A stretch of 64,000 bases of DNA from Marinovum sp034669705 (GCF_034669705.1 NZ_JAXMOR010000018.1:39804-103803); one strand, 5' to 3'. Counted from the stretch's first letter, positions 1 to 9,017 are shown. Translations and numbers: made by a program. Notes: generated by a model from the sequence alone, not told the origin.

Positions 1-4
1 AGGG

Positions 5-1126
5 TCAGCGCGCCCATGGCACAGGCTCCGGTTTGCGGCAGCGGGTCACCATGTCCTGCGGCCCGGTGTCGTCGCCGGCATATTGCATCGCCAGCGTCAC
101 CTCGGTCAGATGCAGGGCGAAGTCGTTGTCGAGCCGACAGTCACGGCCCTCGGCCAGCGCATCCAGCATCTCGACCGGCCCCAGCGCGAAGTTCATCGCC
201 GCAGCGCCCTTGCGAGAGACCTTGGGATGGCTCGGCCCGCCGGGCTTGCACCGCCGGCCGATAGGCAGCTCCAGCAGCCGCCGCCGCAGATTGACCCGCG
301 GGTGAAATCGCACGGCAGCGGCGTTGTTCCACGCTTGTTTCATCGCCAGCACGCCCCTGTCGCCGATGGCGCGGATGCGGTGGTCATGCGGCGCGACGAT
401 CGAGCAGGTCAGCCGCGCCACCTCGCCGCCATGGAAGAACAGCGTGGCAGTGGCGAAATCCGGGGTGTTCGCGCCGCCGGGCTTGTCGGGGATCACCTCG
501 GCCGAGGCCGCCACCACCCGGCGCACCGGACCGAAGGCGGCGATCAGCCAGGCCAGGTAATAGCCCGCGTGTTCGAGGGTGCAGCCCACGCGAAACTCGT
601 CTTCGGCGGGCCAGGGCGCGCCGCTTTCGCTGATCCAGCTGCCATAGCGGGCCTGCGGCACGAAGCCGTCGTCAAGCTCGGCATAGACCAGGCGCACCGG
701 GCCGGCGGTGCCGCGGCGGATCTCGCGCAGGAAGACCTGCGCCGCCTCGCCCAGCACGCTGCTGGGCGCCGAGGCCAGCATCAGCCCGGCGGCGTCGGCC
801 TGGGCCTTGAGGGATTGCGCCTCGTCGAGGGTCATCGCCAGCGGCTTTTCGCACCAGACATGCCGGCCAGCGGCGAGACAGGCACGGTTGATCTCGAAAT
901 GCGCATGCGGATTGGTGAGGTTGAGCACCAGCGCGCCCTCTGGCAGCGCCTCGAGAAAGCCCCGCAGATCGGCCTGCGGCGGCACGTCCCAATGGGTGCA
1001 AAAGGCGGCAAGGCGCGCGGTGTCGGTGTCATGCGCGGCCACCACCCGCAGATCGCGATACAGCGCGAAGGAGCGCATGTAGAGATCGGCGACAAAGCCG
1101 CAGCCGATGAGACCCACGGCGCGCAT
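5..1126 (-). CDS. Gfo/Idh/MocA family NAD(P)-dependent oxidoreductase
   Basis: This is a 373-residue protein with an N-terminal Rossmann fold. The glycine motif GLIGCGFVA is at residues 4-12 and the family signature CEKPLAMTLDEA lies near residue 93; the Lys of EKP is the usual catalytic lysine. Family members oxidise or reduce sugars, inositols or other polyols with NAD(P); the substrate here cannot be read from sequence. The ATG at 1126 is preferred over an adjacent upstream GTG (1129). The gene diverges from a WecB-type glycosyltransferase, so a surface-sugar role is possible but unproven. The C-terminus is intact, four bases from the window edge. Confidence 0.85.
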   Translation of the reverse strand: MRAVGLIGCGFVADLYMRSFALYRDLRVVAAHDTDTARLAAFCTHWDVPPQADLRGFLEALPEGALVLNLTNPHAHFEINRACLAAGRHVWCEKPLAMTLDEAQSLKAQADAAGLMLASAPSSVLGEAAQVFLREIRRGTAGPVRLVYAELDDGFVPQARYGSWISESGAPWPAEDEFRVGCTLEHAGYYLAWLIAAFGPVRRVVAASAEVIPDKPGGANTPDFATATLFFHGGEVARLTCSIVAPHDHRIRAIGDRGVLAMKQAWNNAAAVRFHPRVNLRRRLLELPIGRRCKPGGPSHPKVSRKGAAAMNFALGPVEMLDALAEGRDCRLDNDFALHLTEVTLAMQYAGDDTGPQDMVTRCRKPEPVPWAR

Positions 1127-1371
1127 CACCGGCCCCCGAAGGCGAGGGCAGGGCGAAGGGTCGTGCCGATCCGTGTCAAAGGCATGCGCGCGGCTGTCCG
1201 TTCGTGGCTGTTCGTTGCTGTCAGGCGGTATTAACCACCCGAAGATGGCAATTTTTCGGCCGGCGGCGGCCGGGACGCAGAAAATGCCGCGCCGCCGCGC
1301 GGGATTTGCGGTTTTTCCTTACCTTCGCCATCTTGCGCGCCGATGATATGCCCGTTCAAGCGGAGGGCAAC

Positions 1372-2157
1372 GTGTATTTCGAGGTAGGAGAATACCGGCT
1401 GGCGATCACCATGCCGCGTCGCGCCGGGCTGATGGCCGAGGTCGCTGAGCGTCTGGCGCGCGGCGAAGGGTTTGCTCTGGCGACGGTCAATCTCGACCAC
1501 CTTGTCAAGCTGCGGCAGAGCGCGGCCTTTCGCCGGGCCTATGACGCACAGGACCTGGTGGTGGCGGATGGCAACCCGCTGGTCTGGCTGTCGAAACTGG
1601 CCGGCGACCCGGTCGAGCTGATCCCCGGCGCCGACATGGTGGTGCCGCTGGCGGAACTGGCGGCGGCGCAGGGCGTGCCGGTGGCTCTGGTGGGCAGCAC
1701 CGAGGCGGCCTTGCAGGGCGCGGCCGAGGCGCTGTGCGCCCGGGTGCCCGGCCTGCAGGTGGCGGCCCGGATCGCCCCGCCGATGGGCTTCGAACCGGCC
1801 GGGCCGGGGGGCGCGGCGGTCCTGCGCGAGGTCGCGGCTTCTGGCGCGCGGCTGGCCTTTCTGGCGCTGGGCGCGCCGAAGCAGGAGGTGCTGGCGGCGC
1901 GCGGCCGCGAAATCGCGCCGGGGGTGGGCTTTGCCTCGATCGGCGCGGGGCTCGATTTCCTTGCCGGGGCGCAGCAGCGCGCGCCGAAGATCGTGCGCAG
2001 CCTCGCGCTGGAATGGCTCTGGCGGATGCTGTCGAACCCGCGCCGGCTGGTCGCGCGCTATGCGCTCTGCGCCGCCATCCTGCCGGGCCATGCGCTCACC
2101 GCGCTGCGCCACCGGAGAGGACCGAGCCTCAGGCCCGGGTCGAGCGGATCTCGCTGA
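1372..2157 (+). CDS. WecB/TagA/CpsF family glycosyltransferase
   Basis: This is a 261-residue enzyme of the family that transfers N-acetylmannosaminuronic acid or N-acetylmannosamine to lipid-linked sugar in surface polysaccharide synthesis. Recognisable motifs are TVNLDHLVKL near residue 30, the ADGNPLVW box near residue 55, LVGSTEAA, and the C-terminal LALGAPKQE and FASIGAGLDFLAG segments. The GTG at 1372 is chosen because GGAGGG (1362-1367) lies at good spacing. An in-frame ATG at 1348 adds eight residues but has no ribosome-binding site. The 3' end overlaps the convergent dxs by 29 bases. Confidence 0.85.
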   Translation: MYFEVGEYRLAITMPRRAGLMAEVAERLARGEGFALATVNLDHLVKLRQSAAFRRAYDAQDLVVADGNPLVWLSKLAGDPVELIPGADMVVPLAELAAAQGVPVALVGSTEAALQGAAEALCARVPGLQVAARIAPPMGFEPAGPGGAAVLREVAASGARLAFLALGAPKQEVLAARGREIAPGVGFASIGAGLDFLAGAQQRAPKIVRSLALEWLWRMLSNPRRLVARYALCAAILPGHALTALRHRRGPSLRPGSSGSR

Positions 2158-4057
2158 CGCCCAGCACTTCGAGCACCTTGGCCTCGATATCCTCGGCATT
2201 GAGCCCCGCCACCGCGTACATGTCGCGCGGGCTGGCCTGGTCGATGAAGGTGTCCGGCAGCACCATCGAGCGATACTTGAGCCCGCTGTCGAACACGCCT
2301 TCCTCGGCCAGAAGCTGCGCCACATGGCTGCCGAAGCCGCCAACCGCGCCCTCCTCGACGCAGATCAGCGCCTCGTGTTCGGCGGCGAGCCTGAGGATCA
2401 GGTCGCGGTCGAGCGGCTTGGCGAAACGGGCGTCGGCGACGGTCGGGGTGATGCCCTTGGCTGCCAGCGCCTCGCAGGCGTCGAGCACCTCTTTGAGCCG
2501 CGCGCCGAAAGAGAGAAGCGCCACGCCCTTGCCCTCGCGCACAATGCGCCCCTTGCCGATCTCGAGCGGCACGCCCTTTTCCGGCATCTCGACGCCGACG
2601 CCCTCGCCACGCGGGTAGCGAAAGGCAATCGGGCCTTCGTCATGCGCGGCGGCGGTGGCGACCATATGCACCAGTTCCGCCTCGTCGGCGGCGGCCATCA
2701 CCACCATGCCCGGCAGGTTGGCCATGAAGGCCACGTCGAAGGCACCGGCGTGGGTGGCCCCGTCGGCGCCGACCAGCCCGGCCCGGTCAATGGCGAAACG
2801 CACCGGCAGGCGCTGGATCGCGACGTCATGCACCACCTGATCATAGCCGCGCTGCAGGAAGGTCGAGTAGATCGCGCAGAACGGCCGCATGCCGCCGGCC
2901 GCCAGCCCGGCCGAGAAGGTCACGCCGTGCTGTTCGGCGATGCCGACGTCGAAGCAGCGGCTGGGGTAGCGGGTGTTGAACAGGTCAAGCCCGGTGCCGT
3001 CCGGCATTGCCGCGGTCACCGCGCAGATCCGGTTGTCGCGCTCGGCGGCCTTGATCAGCTCCTGCCCGAAGACCTTGGTATAGGCGGGCGCGTTCGAGGG
3101 TGTCTTCTTCTGCTTGCCGGTGACCACGTCGAACTTGGCCGTGGCATGGCCCTTGTCATCGGCGGTTTCGGCCGGGTGATAGCCCTTGCCCTTGCGGGTC
3201 AGCGCATGGATCAGGATCGGCCCGGTGGCGCGCGCCTGCACCGTGCGCAGCACCGGCAACAGCTGGTGCAGGTCATGGCCGTCGATCGGCCCGAGGTAGG
3301 AAAAGCCCAGCTCCTCGAACAGGGTGCCGCCCACCGCCATGCCCTTGAGCATGTCCTTGGCGCGCTTGGCACCTTCTCGGAACGGCTCCGGCAGCATCGA
3401 AACCGCGGCCTTGGCGGCGGACTTGAGGTCCTGGAACGGCGCCTCGGCATAGAGCCGCGACAGGTAGGAGGACATGGCGCCCACCGGCGGGGCGATCGAC
3501 ATCTCGTTGTCGTTGAGGATGACGATCATCCGCTTGCCTAGGTGGCCGGCGTTGTTCAGCGCTTCAAACGCCATGCCGGCGCTCATCGCGCCATCGCCGA
3601 TCACCGCGATGGCATCGCCGTGGCCGGTGTCGCAGGCACCGCCGAGATCGCGCGCCACGGCAAAGCCCAGCGCGGCCGAGATCGAGGTCGAGCTGTGGGC
3701 CGCGCCGAAAGGGTCATAGGGGCTTTCGCTGCGCTTGGTGAAGCCCGAGAGCCCGCCCTTCTGGCGCAGGGTGCGGATGCGGTCGCGACGGCCGGTGAGG
3801 ATCTTGTGCGGGTAACACTGGTGGCTGACGTCCCAGATGATCTTGTCGCGCGGCGCGTCGAAGACCGCATGCAGCGCCACCGTCAGCTCGACCACGCCGA
3901 GACCGGCACCGAGGTGGCCGCCGGTCTCGGAAACCGCGCTGATCGTCTCGTCGCGCAGCTCATGCGCCAGCCGCACCAATTCCGCATCGGAGAACTGCTT
4001 GAGGTCGGCGGGGCCGTGGACACGGTCCAAGAGCGGGGTTTCCGGGCGGTCAGACAT
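2129..4057 (-). CDS. dxs: 1-deoxy-D-xylulose-5-phosphate synthase
   Basis: At 642 residues this is full length for the family. It condenses pyruvate with glyceraldehyde 3-phosphate, the entry step of the MEP isoprenoid pathway, and its product also feeds thiamine and pyridoxal synthesis. Visible features are the catalytic histidine in SETGGHLG (H48), the thiamine diphosphate motif GDGAMSAG (154-161) with LNDNEMS (181-187), and the transketolase segment DRAGLVGADGATHAG in the second half. AAGGAG precedes the ATG at 4057. It follows ispA by 18 bases and is the last gene of the HDAC-xseB-ispA-dxs run. Confidence 0.97.
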   Translation of the reverse strand: MSDRPETPLLDRVHGPADLKQFSDAELVRLAHELRDETISAVSETGGHLGAGLGVVELTVALHAVFDAPRDKIIWDVSHQCYPHKILTGRRDRIRTLRQKGGLSGFTKRSESPYDPFGAAHSSTSISAALGFAVARDLGGACDTGHGDAIAVIGDGAMSAGMAFEALNNAGHLGKRMIVILNDNEMSIAPPVGAMSSYLSRLYAEAPFQDLKSAAKAAVSMLPEPFREGAKRAKDMLKGMAVGGTLFEELGFSYLGPIDGHDLHQLLPVLRTVQARATGPILIHALTRKGKGYHPAETADDKGHATAKFDVVTGKQKKTPSNAPAYTKVFGQELIKAAERDNRICAVTAAMPDGTGLDLFNTRYPSRCFDVGIAEQHGVTFSAGLAAGGMRPFCAIYSTFLQRGYDQVVHDVAIQRLPVRFAIDRAGLVGADGATHAGAFDVAFMANLPGMVVMAAADEAELVHMVATAAAHDEGPIAFRYPRGEGVGVEMPEKGVPLEIGKGRIVREGKGVALLSFGARLKEVLDACEALAAKGITPTVADARFAKPLDRDLILRLAAEHEALICVEEGAVGGFGSHVAQLLAEEGVFDSGLKYRSMVLPDTFIDQASPRDMYAVAGLNAEDIEAKVLEVLGVSEIRSTRA

Positions 4058-4075
4058 GCACGGCTCCTTGGCCTA

Positions 4076-4945
4076 CTAGATGTCGCGCGAGATAACGAAG
4101 CGGGCGGCCTCGCGCAAGGTTTCGGCCCGCGGACCGTAAGGGGACAGCGCGTCGCAGGCCTCCTCGGCCAGCGCTTTGGCGCGGGCGCGCGCCGGCTCCA
4201 GCCCGAGTAACGAGACGAAGGTCGCCTTGCCCGCCGCCGCGTCCTTCTGCAGCCGCTTGCCGGCCCGCGCGGCATCGCCCTCCACATCCAAGATGTCGTC
4301 GGCGATCTGAAAGGCAAGGCCGAGCGCCCGCGCATAGTGCCGCATAGGGGTGATATCGGCGCCGGCCATCCGCGCCCCGGCCTCGGCCGACCAGCCGATC
4401 AGCGCGCCGGTCTTGCCGGCCTGCAGCCGGGTGATCTGGTCCAGCGTCAGCGGAGTTTCGGCGGTTTCGGCGGCGATATCGCACGCCTGTCCCAGCACCA
4501 TGCCGCGTGCCCCCGCCGCCTGCGCCAGTGAGAGGGTCAGCTCGGCACGCACCGCGGCGCGGTCGTGGCAGCGCGGATCGGCCAGCATCTCGAAGGCCAG
4601 CGCCTGCAGCGCATCGCCGGCAAGCACCGCGGTGGCCTCGTCCCATTTCACATGCACGGTGGGCTGACCGCGGCGCAGGTCGTCGTCGTCCATGCAGGGC
4701 AGGTCGTCATGCACCAGGCTGTAGGCATGGACCGCCTCGATGGCCCCGGCGGGCCAGAGCGCATGTGCCGCGGCCACGTCATGCAGCCGGGCGCTTTCCA
4801 TCACCAGGAAGCCGCGCAGCCCCTTGCCGCCGGCGATGGCGTGGCGCATGGCGCGGGTCACCGGCAGTTCGTCGAACCCGGCGATCACCCCGTCGAGATG
4901 GGCCAGCACGCGGGCGGCATCGGTTTTCAGGGCGTCGGTGAACAT
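4076..4945 (-). CDS. ispA: polyprenyl synthetase (farnesyl/geranylgeranyl diphosphate synthase)
   Basis: This is a 289-residue trans-prenyltransferase that extends dimethylallyl diphosphate with isopentenyl diphosphate. The first Asp-rich motif DDLPCMDDDD starts at residue 80 and the second, ADDILD, is near residue 225. The ATG at 4945 has GAGGAC just upstream. A longer reading from a TTG at 5029 runs through low-complexity sequence and part of a dispersed repeat and is not favoured. It sits between xseB and dxs, the common alphaproteobacterial arrangement. Chain length (C15 or longer) cannot be settled by eye. Confidence 0.95.
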   Translation of the reverse strand: MFTDALKTDAARVLAHLDGVIAGFDELPVTRAMRHAIAGGKGLRGFLVMESARLHDVAAAHALWPAGAIEAVHAYSLVHDDLPCMDDDDLRRGQPTVHVKWDEATAVLAGDALQALAFEMLADPRCHDRAAVRAELTLSLAQAAGARGMVLGQACDIAAETAETPLTLDQITRLQAGKTGALIGWSAEAGARMAGADITPMRHYARALGLAFQIADDILDVEGDAARAGKRLQKDAAAGKATFVSLLGLEPARARAKALAEEACDALSPYGPRAETLREAARFVISRDI

Positions 4946-5013
4946 CCGGGGCTGTCCTCGTGGCGCGCCGCCGCGGGCGGTGGTGCGGGCAGAGACTGCG
5001 GGAGCCTCCGGCG

Positions 5014-5046
5014 GGAGTTTATCTGGCAAGATGAAGCAGGGGGAGG
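5014..5046. repeat. partial copy of dispersed element, family C (tail portion)
   Basis: The tract ending TATCTGGCAAGATGAAGC, followed by AGGGGG, resembles the tail of the family C elements at 44034 and 61770. It occupies the gap between xseB and ispA. Confidence 0.4.
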
Positions 5047-5047
5047 C

Positions 5048-5290
5048 TCAGAGCCCCTCGACCGGGCGCGAGCCGGTGGCGTTGCCCTCGGCATCGGTGG
5101 TGATGGCGTGAACCTTCTCCTCGGCTTCCTTGAGCTTCTGCTCGCAGCGTTTCTTCAGCGCCGCGCCGCGTTCGTAGAGCTTGATCGAATCGTCGAGCGC
5201 CACGTCGCCGCGTTCAAGCTGGCCGACCACGCGTTCCAGCTCGGCCATGGCCTCTTCGAATGTCAGATCGTCTACCGTTTTCTCGCTCAC
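5048..5290 (-). CDS. xseB: exodeoxyribonuclease VII small subunit
   Basis: This is an 80-residue helical protein that binds the large subunit XseA to form exonuclease VII, which degrades single-stranded DNA. The conserved segment FEEAMAELERVVGQLERGD (residues 10-28), followed by LDDSIKLYERGAAL, is diagnostic. The GTG start at 5290 overlaps the stop of the upstream deacetylase-like gene (GTGA), so translation is probably coupled. It leads into ispA, a typical xseB-ispA pairing. Confidence 0.95.
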   Translation of the reverse strand: MSEKTVDDLTFEEAMAELERVVGQLERGDVALDDSIKLYERGAALKKRCEQKLKEAEEKVHAITTDAEGNATGSRPVEGL

Positions 5291-6213
5291 GCCGCGGCCT
5301 CCTGAAGCGTTTTCACATGCGCGGTGACGGATGCCGCCAGCGCGGCGAGATCATAGCCGCCTTCCAGAACAGAGACCACCCGGCCGTGGCAGGACTCGGC
5401 CGCGATCTTGCAGATCTGTTGCGTCAGCCAGATAAAATCCTCGGTCGACCAGTTGAGATTGGCCAGCGGGTCGTCGCGGTGGGCGTCGAACCCGGCCGAG
5501 ATCACGATCAGTTCGGGGGCGAAGTCGCGCAGCCGGGGCAGGGCCTCGTGGCTATAGGCGTCGCGCATCTCGTAGCCGTCCGAGCCGGGGGCGAGCGGGA
5601 TGTTGAGCACATTGTCATGCGCGCCACGCTCAGAGGGATCGCCGCTGCCGGGCCAGAGCGGCATCTGCTGGCTGGTGATCAGGAGCGCGCGGGGCTCGTC
5701 CCAGAGCAGCGCCTGTGTGCCGTTGCCGTGGTGGACGTCGAAATCCACCACCGCGACACGGCTCAGGCCATGGCGCTCGAGCGCGTGCTTTGCGGCAATG
5801 GCGGCGTTGCCGAAGAGGCAAAAGCCCATCGGCGTCTCGGTCTCGGCGTGGTGTCCGGGCGGGCGCATGGCGCAGAAGGCATTGCCGGCGGCGCCCGACA
5901 GCACCCGGTCGACCGCCTCGCGCACCGCGCCGACCCCGCGCCATGCGGCCTCGAGACTGCCCGGAGACATCCAGGTGTCGGCGTCGAGCTGGTGCAGGCC
6001 CCGGGCCGGGGCGGCGGCCTCGATCCGGGCGATGTAGTGTTCGGGGTGGCAGAGCAGCACGTCCTCGCGGGTCCCTTCCGGGGCGGTTTCGACGGCGATG
6101 TCGTTCTGGCGGAAGGCATGCAGGATGTGTTCCAGCCGCGCCACCTGTTCGGGGTGACCGTCGGGTGTCACATGCCTCAGCCCGGCGTCATGGGTCAGCA
6201 CCAATGTTGTCAT
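5287..6213 (-). CDS. histone deacetylase family protein (acetylpolyamine amidohydrolase-like)
   Basis: This is a 308-residue arginase/deacetylase-fold hydrolase. Zinc-site and catalytic signatures are visible: RPPGHHAE, DFDVHHGNG, and the late SAGFDAHRDDPLANL block. Bacterial members deacetylate acetylpolyamines or other small amides; the substrate is not determined here. The ATG at 6213 matches the usual MTTLVLTHDAG start of the family. A 40-residue extension upstream would run through a dispersed palindrome and is rejected. It is the first gene of the run leading to xseB, ispA and dxs. Confidence 0.9.
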   Translation of the reverse strand: MTTLVLTHDAGLRHVTPDGHPEQVARLEHILHAFRQNDIAVETAPEGTREDVLLCHPEHYIARIEAAAPARGLHQLDADTWMSPGSLEAAWRGVGAVREAVDRVLSGAAGNAFCAMRPPGHHAETETPMGFCLFGNAAIAAKHALERHGLSRVAVVDFDVHHGNGTQALLWDEPRALLITSQQMPLWPGSGDPSERGAHDNVLNIPLAPGSDGYEMRDAYSHEALPRLRDFAPELIVISAGFDAHRDDPLANLNWSTEDFIWLTQQICKIAAESCHGRVVSVLEGGYDLAALAASVTAHVKTLQEAAA

Positions 6214-6286
6214 TCTCGCCTCCCTCGGGTGGTCTTGTCGACAAGGCAGTGTTTCGAGACGGGATGCAAGGTTCGGGAACGGGGCG

Positions 6287-6339
6287 GTGGGTTGGAAACC
6301 CACCCTACGGTGGCCTGTAGGGTGGGTTTGCAACCCACC
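6287..6339. repeat. dispersed palindrome family A, two copies head to head
   Basis: Two copies of the unit GGTGGGTT-(2 to 3 bases)-AACCCACC face each other at 6287-6309 and 6317-6339, separated by a few bases. The same unit recurs at 8844 and 57512. It lies between two minus-strand genes. Confidence 0.8.
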
Positions 6340-6357
6340 GCCGCCGCCGCAAAACGC

Positions 6358-7059
6358 TCAATCCGGTGCCAGCATATACCCCGCGCCGCGCACCGTCTGC
6401 AGGTAGCGCGGCTGTTTCGGATCGGCCTCGAGCTTGCGCCTGAGCCGGGTGATCTGCACGTCGACCGCGCGTTCCTGGCTCTGGCCCTTGTCGCGGCCGA
6501 GGTCCTCGACCAGCTGCGTCCGGCTCACCGCCTCGCCCGGCCGCGCGGCGAAGATCCGCATCAGCTGGCTCTCGGTGGCGGTCAGCCGCACCGGTTCCTC
6601 GCCCTGCCAGAGCTCGCCGCGCTCGATATCATAGCGCAGCGGTCCGAGTGACAGGAGCTTGGGCAGGGCGCTGTTCTCGGGCGCCTCTGGCATGCGGCGC
6701 AGGATCGCGTTGATCCTGAGCAGCAGCTCCTTGGGCTCGAAAGGCTTGACCAGGTAATCGTCGGCCCCGGCCTCGAGCCCGGCGATCCGGTCCTCGGTCT
6801 CGCCCTTGGCGGTGAGCAGCAGGATCGGCGTGGTCGAGGCCAGCCGCAGGTCGCGGGTCAGGCTGATGCCGTCTTCGCCCGGCATCATTACGTCGAGCAC
6901 GATCAGGTCGAAGTCCAGCCCCGAGAGGATGCGCCGTGCATGGCCGGCATCGCGCGCTGCGGTGACCAGAAAGCCGTTGCGGATCAGGAACTTCTGCAGC
7001 AGCAGCCGGATGCGCTCGTCATCGTCGACAATCAGCAGGTGGACGTCCGGTGCGCTCAT
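6358..7059 (-). CDS. petR: OmpR/PhoB-family response regulator (PetR-like)
   Basis: This is a 233-residue protein with a receiver domain (residues about 7-118, acidic pocket VDDDE, phospho-acceptor D56 in LDVMMP, lysine in the VKPFEP segment) and a C-terminal winged helix ending QTVRGAGYML. Its start overlaps the stop of a MarR-type gene by four bases. That MarR-OmpR pair resembles petP-petR of Rhodobacter, where PetR is an essential regulator. The petR name rests on that arrangement and on overall similarity judged by eye. No histidine kinase is adjacent. Confidence 0.8.
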   Translation of the reverse strand: MSAPDVHLLIVDDDERIRLLLQKFLIRNGFLVTAARDAGHARRILSGLDFDLIVLDVMMPGEDGISLTRDLRLASTTPILLLTAKGETEDRIAGLEAGADDYLVKPFEPKELLLRINAILRRMPEAPENSALPKLLSLGPLRYDIERGELWQGEEPVRLTATESQLMRIFAARPGEAVSRTQLVEDLGRDKGQSQERAVDVQITRLRRKLEADPKQPRYLQTVRGAGYMLAPD

Positions 7060-7550
7060 GTCCGCGGCTCCCGCAGGGCGCGGTAGTTGCGGCGCATGTC
7101 GGCGTCCATCATCGCCTCGAGCACCTGGCGAAAGCCGGCCACGGCCTCCGGCCCGGCCTTGCGATAGGCGGCGCGCATCCGCGCCCTCTGGGCATCCGAC
7201 AATTGCGCCTCCAGGGCTTTTCCCTCTTCGGTCAGGTACAGGTGGCGCTCGCGCTTGTCCAACCGGCCGACCCTGCTTTCCACCAGACCGTCGGCGATCA
7301 GCGTGCGCAAGACACGGTTCAGCGATTGCTTGGTGACGCCGAGGATGCTGAGCAGGTTGTTGACAGTGGTGCCCGGCGCGCAGTTGATGAAATGCACCGC
7401 CCGGTGATGGGCGCGGCCATAGGACAGCTCATCGAGGATCCGGTCAGGGTCGGCGGTAAAGCCGCGATAGGCAAAGAACATCGCCTCGATCCCCTGCCGA
7501 AGCTGTTCGTCGGTCAGATAGAGCAGCTGCTCTCCGCTGGGCTCTGCCAT
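7056..7550 (-). CDS. petP: MarR-family transcriptional regulator (PetP-like)
   Basis: This is a 164-residue winged-helix protein. The central LLSILGVTKQSLNRVLRTLI is a MarR recognition-helix region, followed by the wing LDKRERHLYLTEEGKALE. GGGAGAGGC precedes the ATG at 7550. It is coupled to the response regulator through an ATGA overlap and diverges from ilvE across a 155-base promoter region. The ligand is unknown; autoregulation is plausible for this family but not shown here. Confidence 0.8.
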   Translation of the reverse strand: MAEPSGEQLLYLTDEQLRQGIEAMFFAYRGFTADPDRILDELSYGRAHHRAVHFINCAPGTTVNNLLSILGVTKQSLNRVLRTLIADGLVESRVGRLDKRERHLYLTEEGKALEAQLSDAQRARMRAAYRKAGPEAVAGFRQVLEAMMDADMRRNYRALREPRT

Positions 7551-7592
7551 GCCTCTCCCTTCCGGTCTTTTGACCCACAGTACGTCAGCCTT

Positions 7593-7613
7593 GTTGACAT
7601 TCCAAGACTCAAC
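7593..7613. promoter_or_regulatory. candidate operator/promoter in the petP-ilvE divergent region
   Basis: A perfect TTGACA hexamer (7594-7599) lies inside an inverted repeat GTTGA-N11-TCAAC (7593-7597 and 7609-7613). This could be a -35 element under control of the adjacent MarR-type protein. No convincing -10 follows, so this is a weak call. Confidence 0.3.
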
Positions 7614-7705
7614 TGGTAGCGACGATCAGATTTTGCGCAATAATATGTCCGCACCGGACCGAAACCGCGCAACATATGGAAAACGAAGGGCTTTGGAGGA
7701 GCGAC

Positions 7706-8575
7706 ATGGCTGGCTCATATGATGACCGCGACGGCAAGATCTGGGTGGACGGGACGCTCGTCGACTGGCGCGATGCGAATGTGCATATCCTGACCCACGG
7801 GCTGCATTACGCCAGCTCGGTGTTCGAGGGCGAGCGCGCCTACAACGGCCGGATCTTCGAGAGCGTGCGTCACTCCGAGCGGCTGCTGGCTTCTGGCAAG
7901 CTGCTCGACATGCCGATCCCCTATTCGGTCGAGGAACTCGAGGCCGCGAAATACGAGGTCCTGAAGGCCAACGGCCTGACCAATGCCTACGTCCGCGTGG
8001 TGGCCTGGCGCGGCTCTGGCGAGGACATGGGGGTCGCCTCGGCCAAAAACCCGGTGCGGGTGGCGGTCGCGGCGTGGGAATGGGGCGCCTATTACGGCGA
8101 CGCCAAGATGCAGGGCGCCAAGCTCGACATCTCGAAGTGGAAACGCCCCAGCCCCGAGACCATCCCGACCTCGGCCAAGGCCGCCGGTCTCTACATGATC
8201 TGCACCATGTCCAAGCACGCCGCCGAGGCCAAGGGCTGCTCGGACGCGCTGTTCATGGATTACCGCGGTTACGTGGCCGAGGCGACCGGCGCCAACATCT
8301 TCTTCGTCAAGGATGGCGAAGTGCATACGCCCGACCCCGACTGCATCCTCAACGGCATCACCCGGCAGACGGTGATCGGCATGCTCAAAGAGCGCGGCAT
8401 CACGGTGCATGAGCGTTACATCATGCCGGAAGAGCTGGAAGGCTTCGAGCAGTGCTGGCTGACCGGCACCGCGGCGGAAGTGACCCCGGTGTCGCAGATC
8501 GGTGACTATACCTTCGAGGTCGGCGCGCTGACGCGCGAGATGTCCGAGGCCTATGAGGCGCTCGTGCGGAAATGA
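7706..8575 (+). CDS. ilvE: branched-chain amino acid aminotransferase
   Basis: This 289-residue fold-type IV PLP aminotransferase interconverts leucine, isoleucine or valine with their 2-oxo acids. Visible are HGLHYASSVFEGERAY (31-46), the PLP lysine in TSAKAAGLY (K158) and EATGANIFFV near residue 204. GGAGGA ends five bases before the ATG at 7706, which is preferred over an upstream in-frame ATG at 7676 lacking a ribosome-binding site. A hairpin terminator follows. The gene diverges from the MarR/response-regulator pair. Confidence 0.95.
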   Translation: MAGSYDDRDGKIWVDGTLVDWRDANVHILTHGLHYASSVFEGERAYNGRIFESVRHSERLLASGKLLDMPIPYSVEELEAAKYEVLKANGLTNAYVRVVAWRGSGEDMGVASAKNPVRVAVAAWEWGAYYGDAKMQGAKLDISKWKRPSPETIPTSAKAAGLYMICTMSKHAAEAKGCSDALFMDYRGYVAEATGANIFFVKDGEVHTPDPDCILNGITRQTVIGMLKERGITVHERYIMPEELEGFEQCWLTGTAAEVTPVSQIGDYTFEVGALTREMSEAYEALVRK

Positions 8576-8587
8576 TGATGTGAGGCG

Positions 8588-8615
8588 GGGCGGAGGGGTC
8601 CTCCGCCCTGTCTCG
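8588..8615 (+). terminator. hairpin terminator after ilvE
   Basis: A perfect 9-bp stem GGGCGGAGG / CCTCCGCCC (8588-8596 and 8600-8608) with a GGT loop starts 13 bases after the ilvE stop. A short T-rich stretch (TGTCTCGTT) follows. Confidence 0.6.
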
Positions 8616-8843
8616 TTCTGGCACGGCTTCTAGCCGCAGCCACGCGATCCCCGAGCCGCGCATCGACAGGCCGCGGTACGACGGCTCAGTCGGGCAGGTT
8701 ATCCCAGCAAAACCTTACAAAGTTCGATCATCGGCAGCCAGATCGCCGCGCCGAGGGGCGGCGTCGTGGAGGCACGGCTTCGGCATGACGATGCGCGGCG
8801 GGCTTGCGGCCCGCTGGCAAAGCGCCGACGCGTCCCACCCGCC

Positions 8844-8866
8844 GTAGGGTGGGTTTCCAACCCACC
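8844..8866. repeat. dispersed palindrome family A
   Basis: One copy of GGTGGGTTTCCAACCCACC preceded by GTAG. It is nearly identical to the unit at 57512-57534. Confidence 0.8.
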
Positions 8867-8878
8867 TCCACCCCAAGG

Positions 8879-8904
8879 AAAAAAGACCCGGGCCAAAGCC
8901 CGGG
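8879..8904 (-). terminator. terminator of the response regulator gene at 9018-9704
   Basis: Read on the minus strand, a 7-bp GC stem CCCGGGC / GCCCGGG (8887-8893 and 8898-8904) is followed shortly by six T residues (8884 down to 8879). This is a textbook factor-independent terminator. Confidence 0.75.
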
Positions 8905-9017
8905 CCAGTCCAACAGGGAGGATGCATGTGATAACCCGCACATGCAACGGGATCTCGGTCACCTGTTAAAGGTGAACTTAACATAGCACTTTATCGCCCG
9001 CCGATCCATGCGACCTT

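Larger units (their letters stand above)
8576..9017. other. 442-base intergenic region between convergent genes
   Basis: No gene is supported here. It holds the ilvE terminator, a family A palindrome, and the minus-strand terminator of the response regulator at 9018. The rest shows no coding signal on either strand. Confidence 0.7.
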
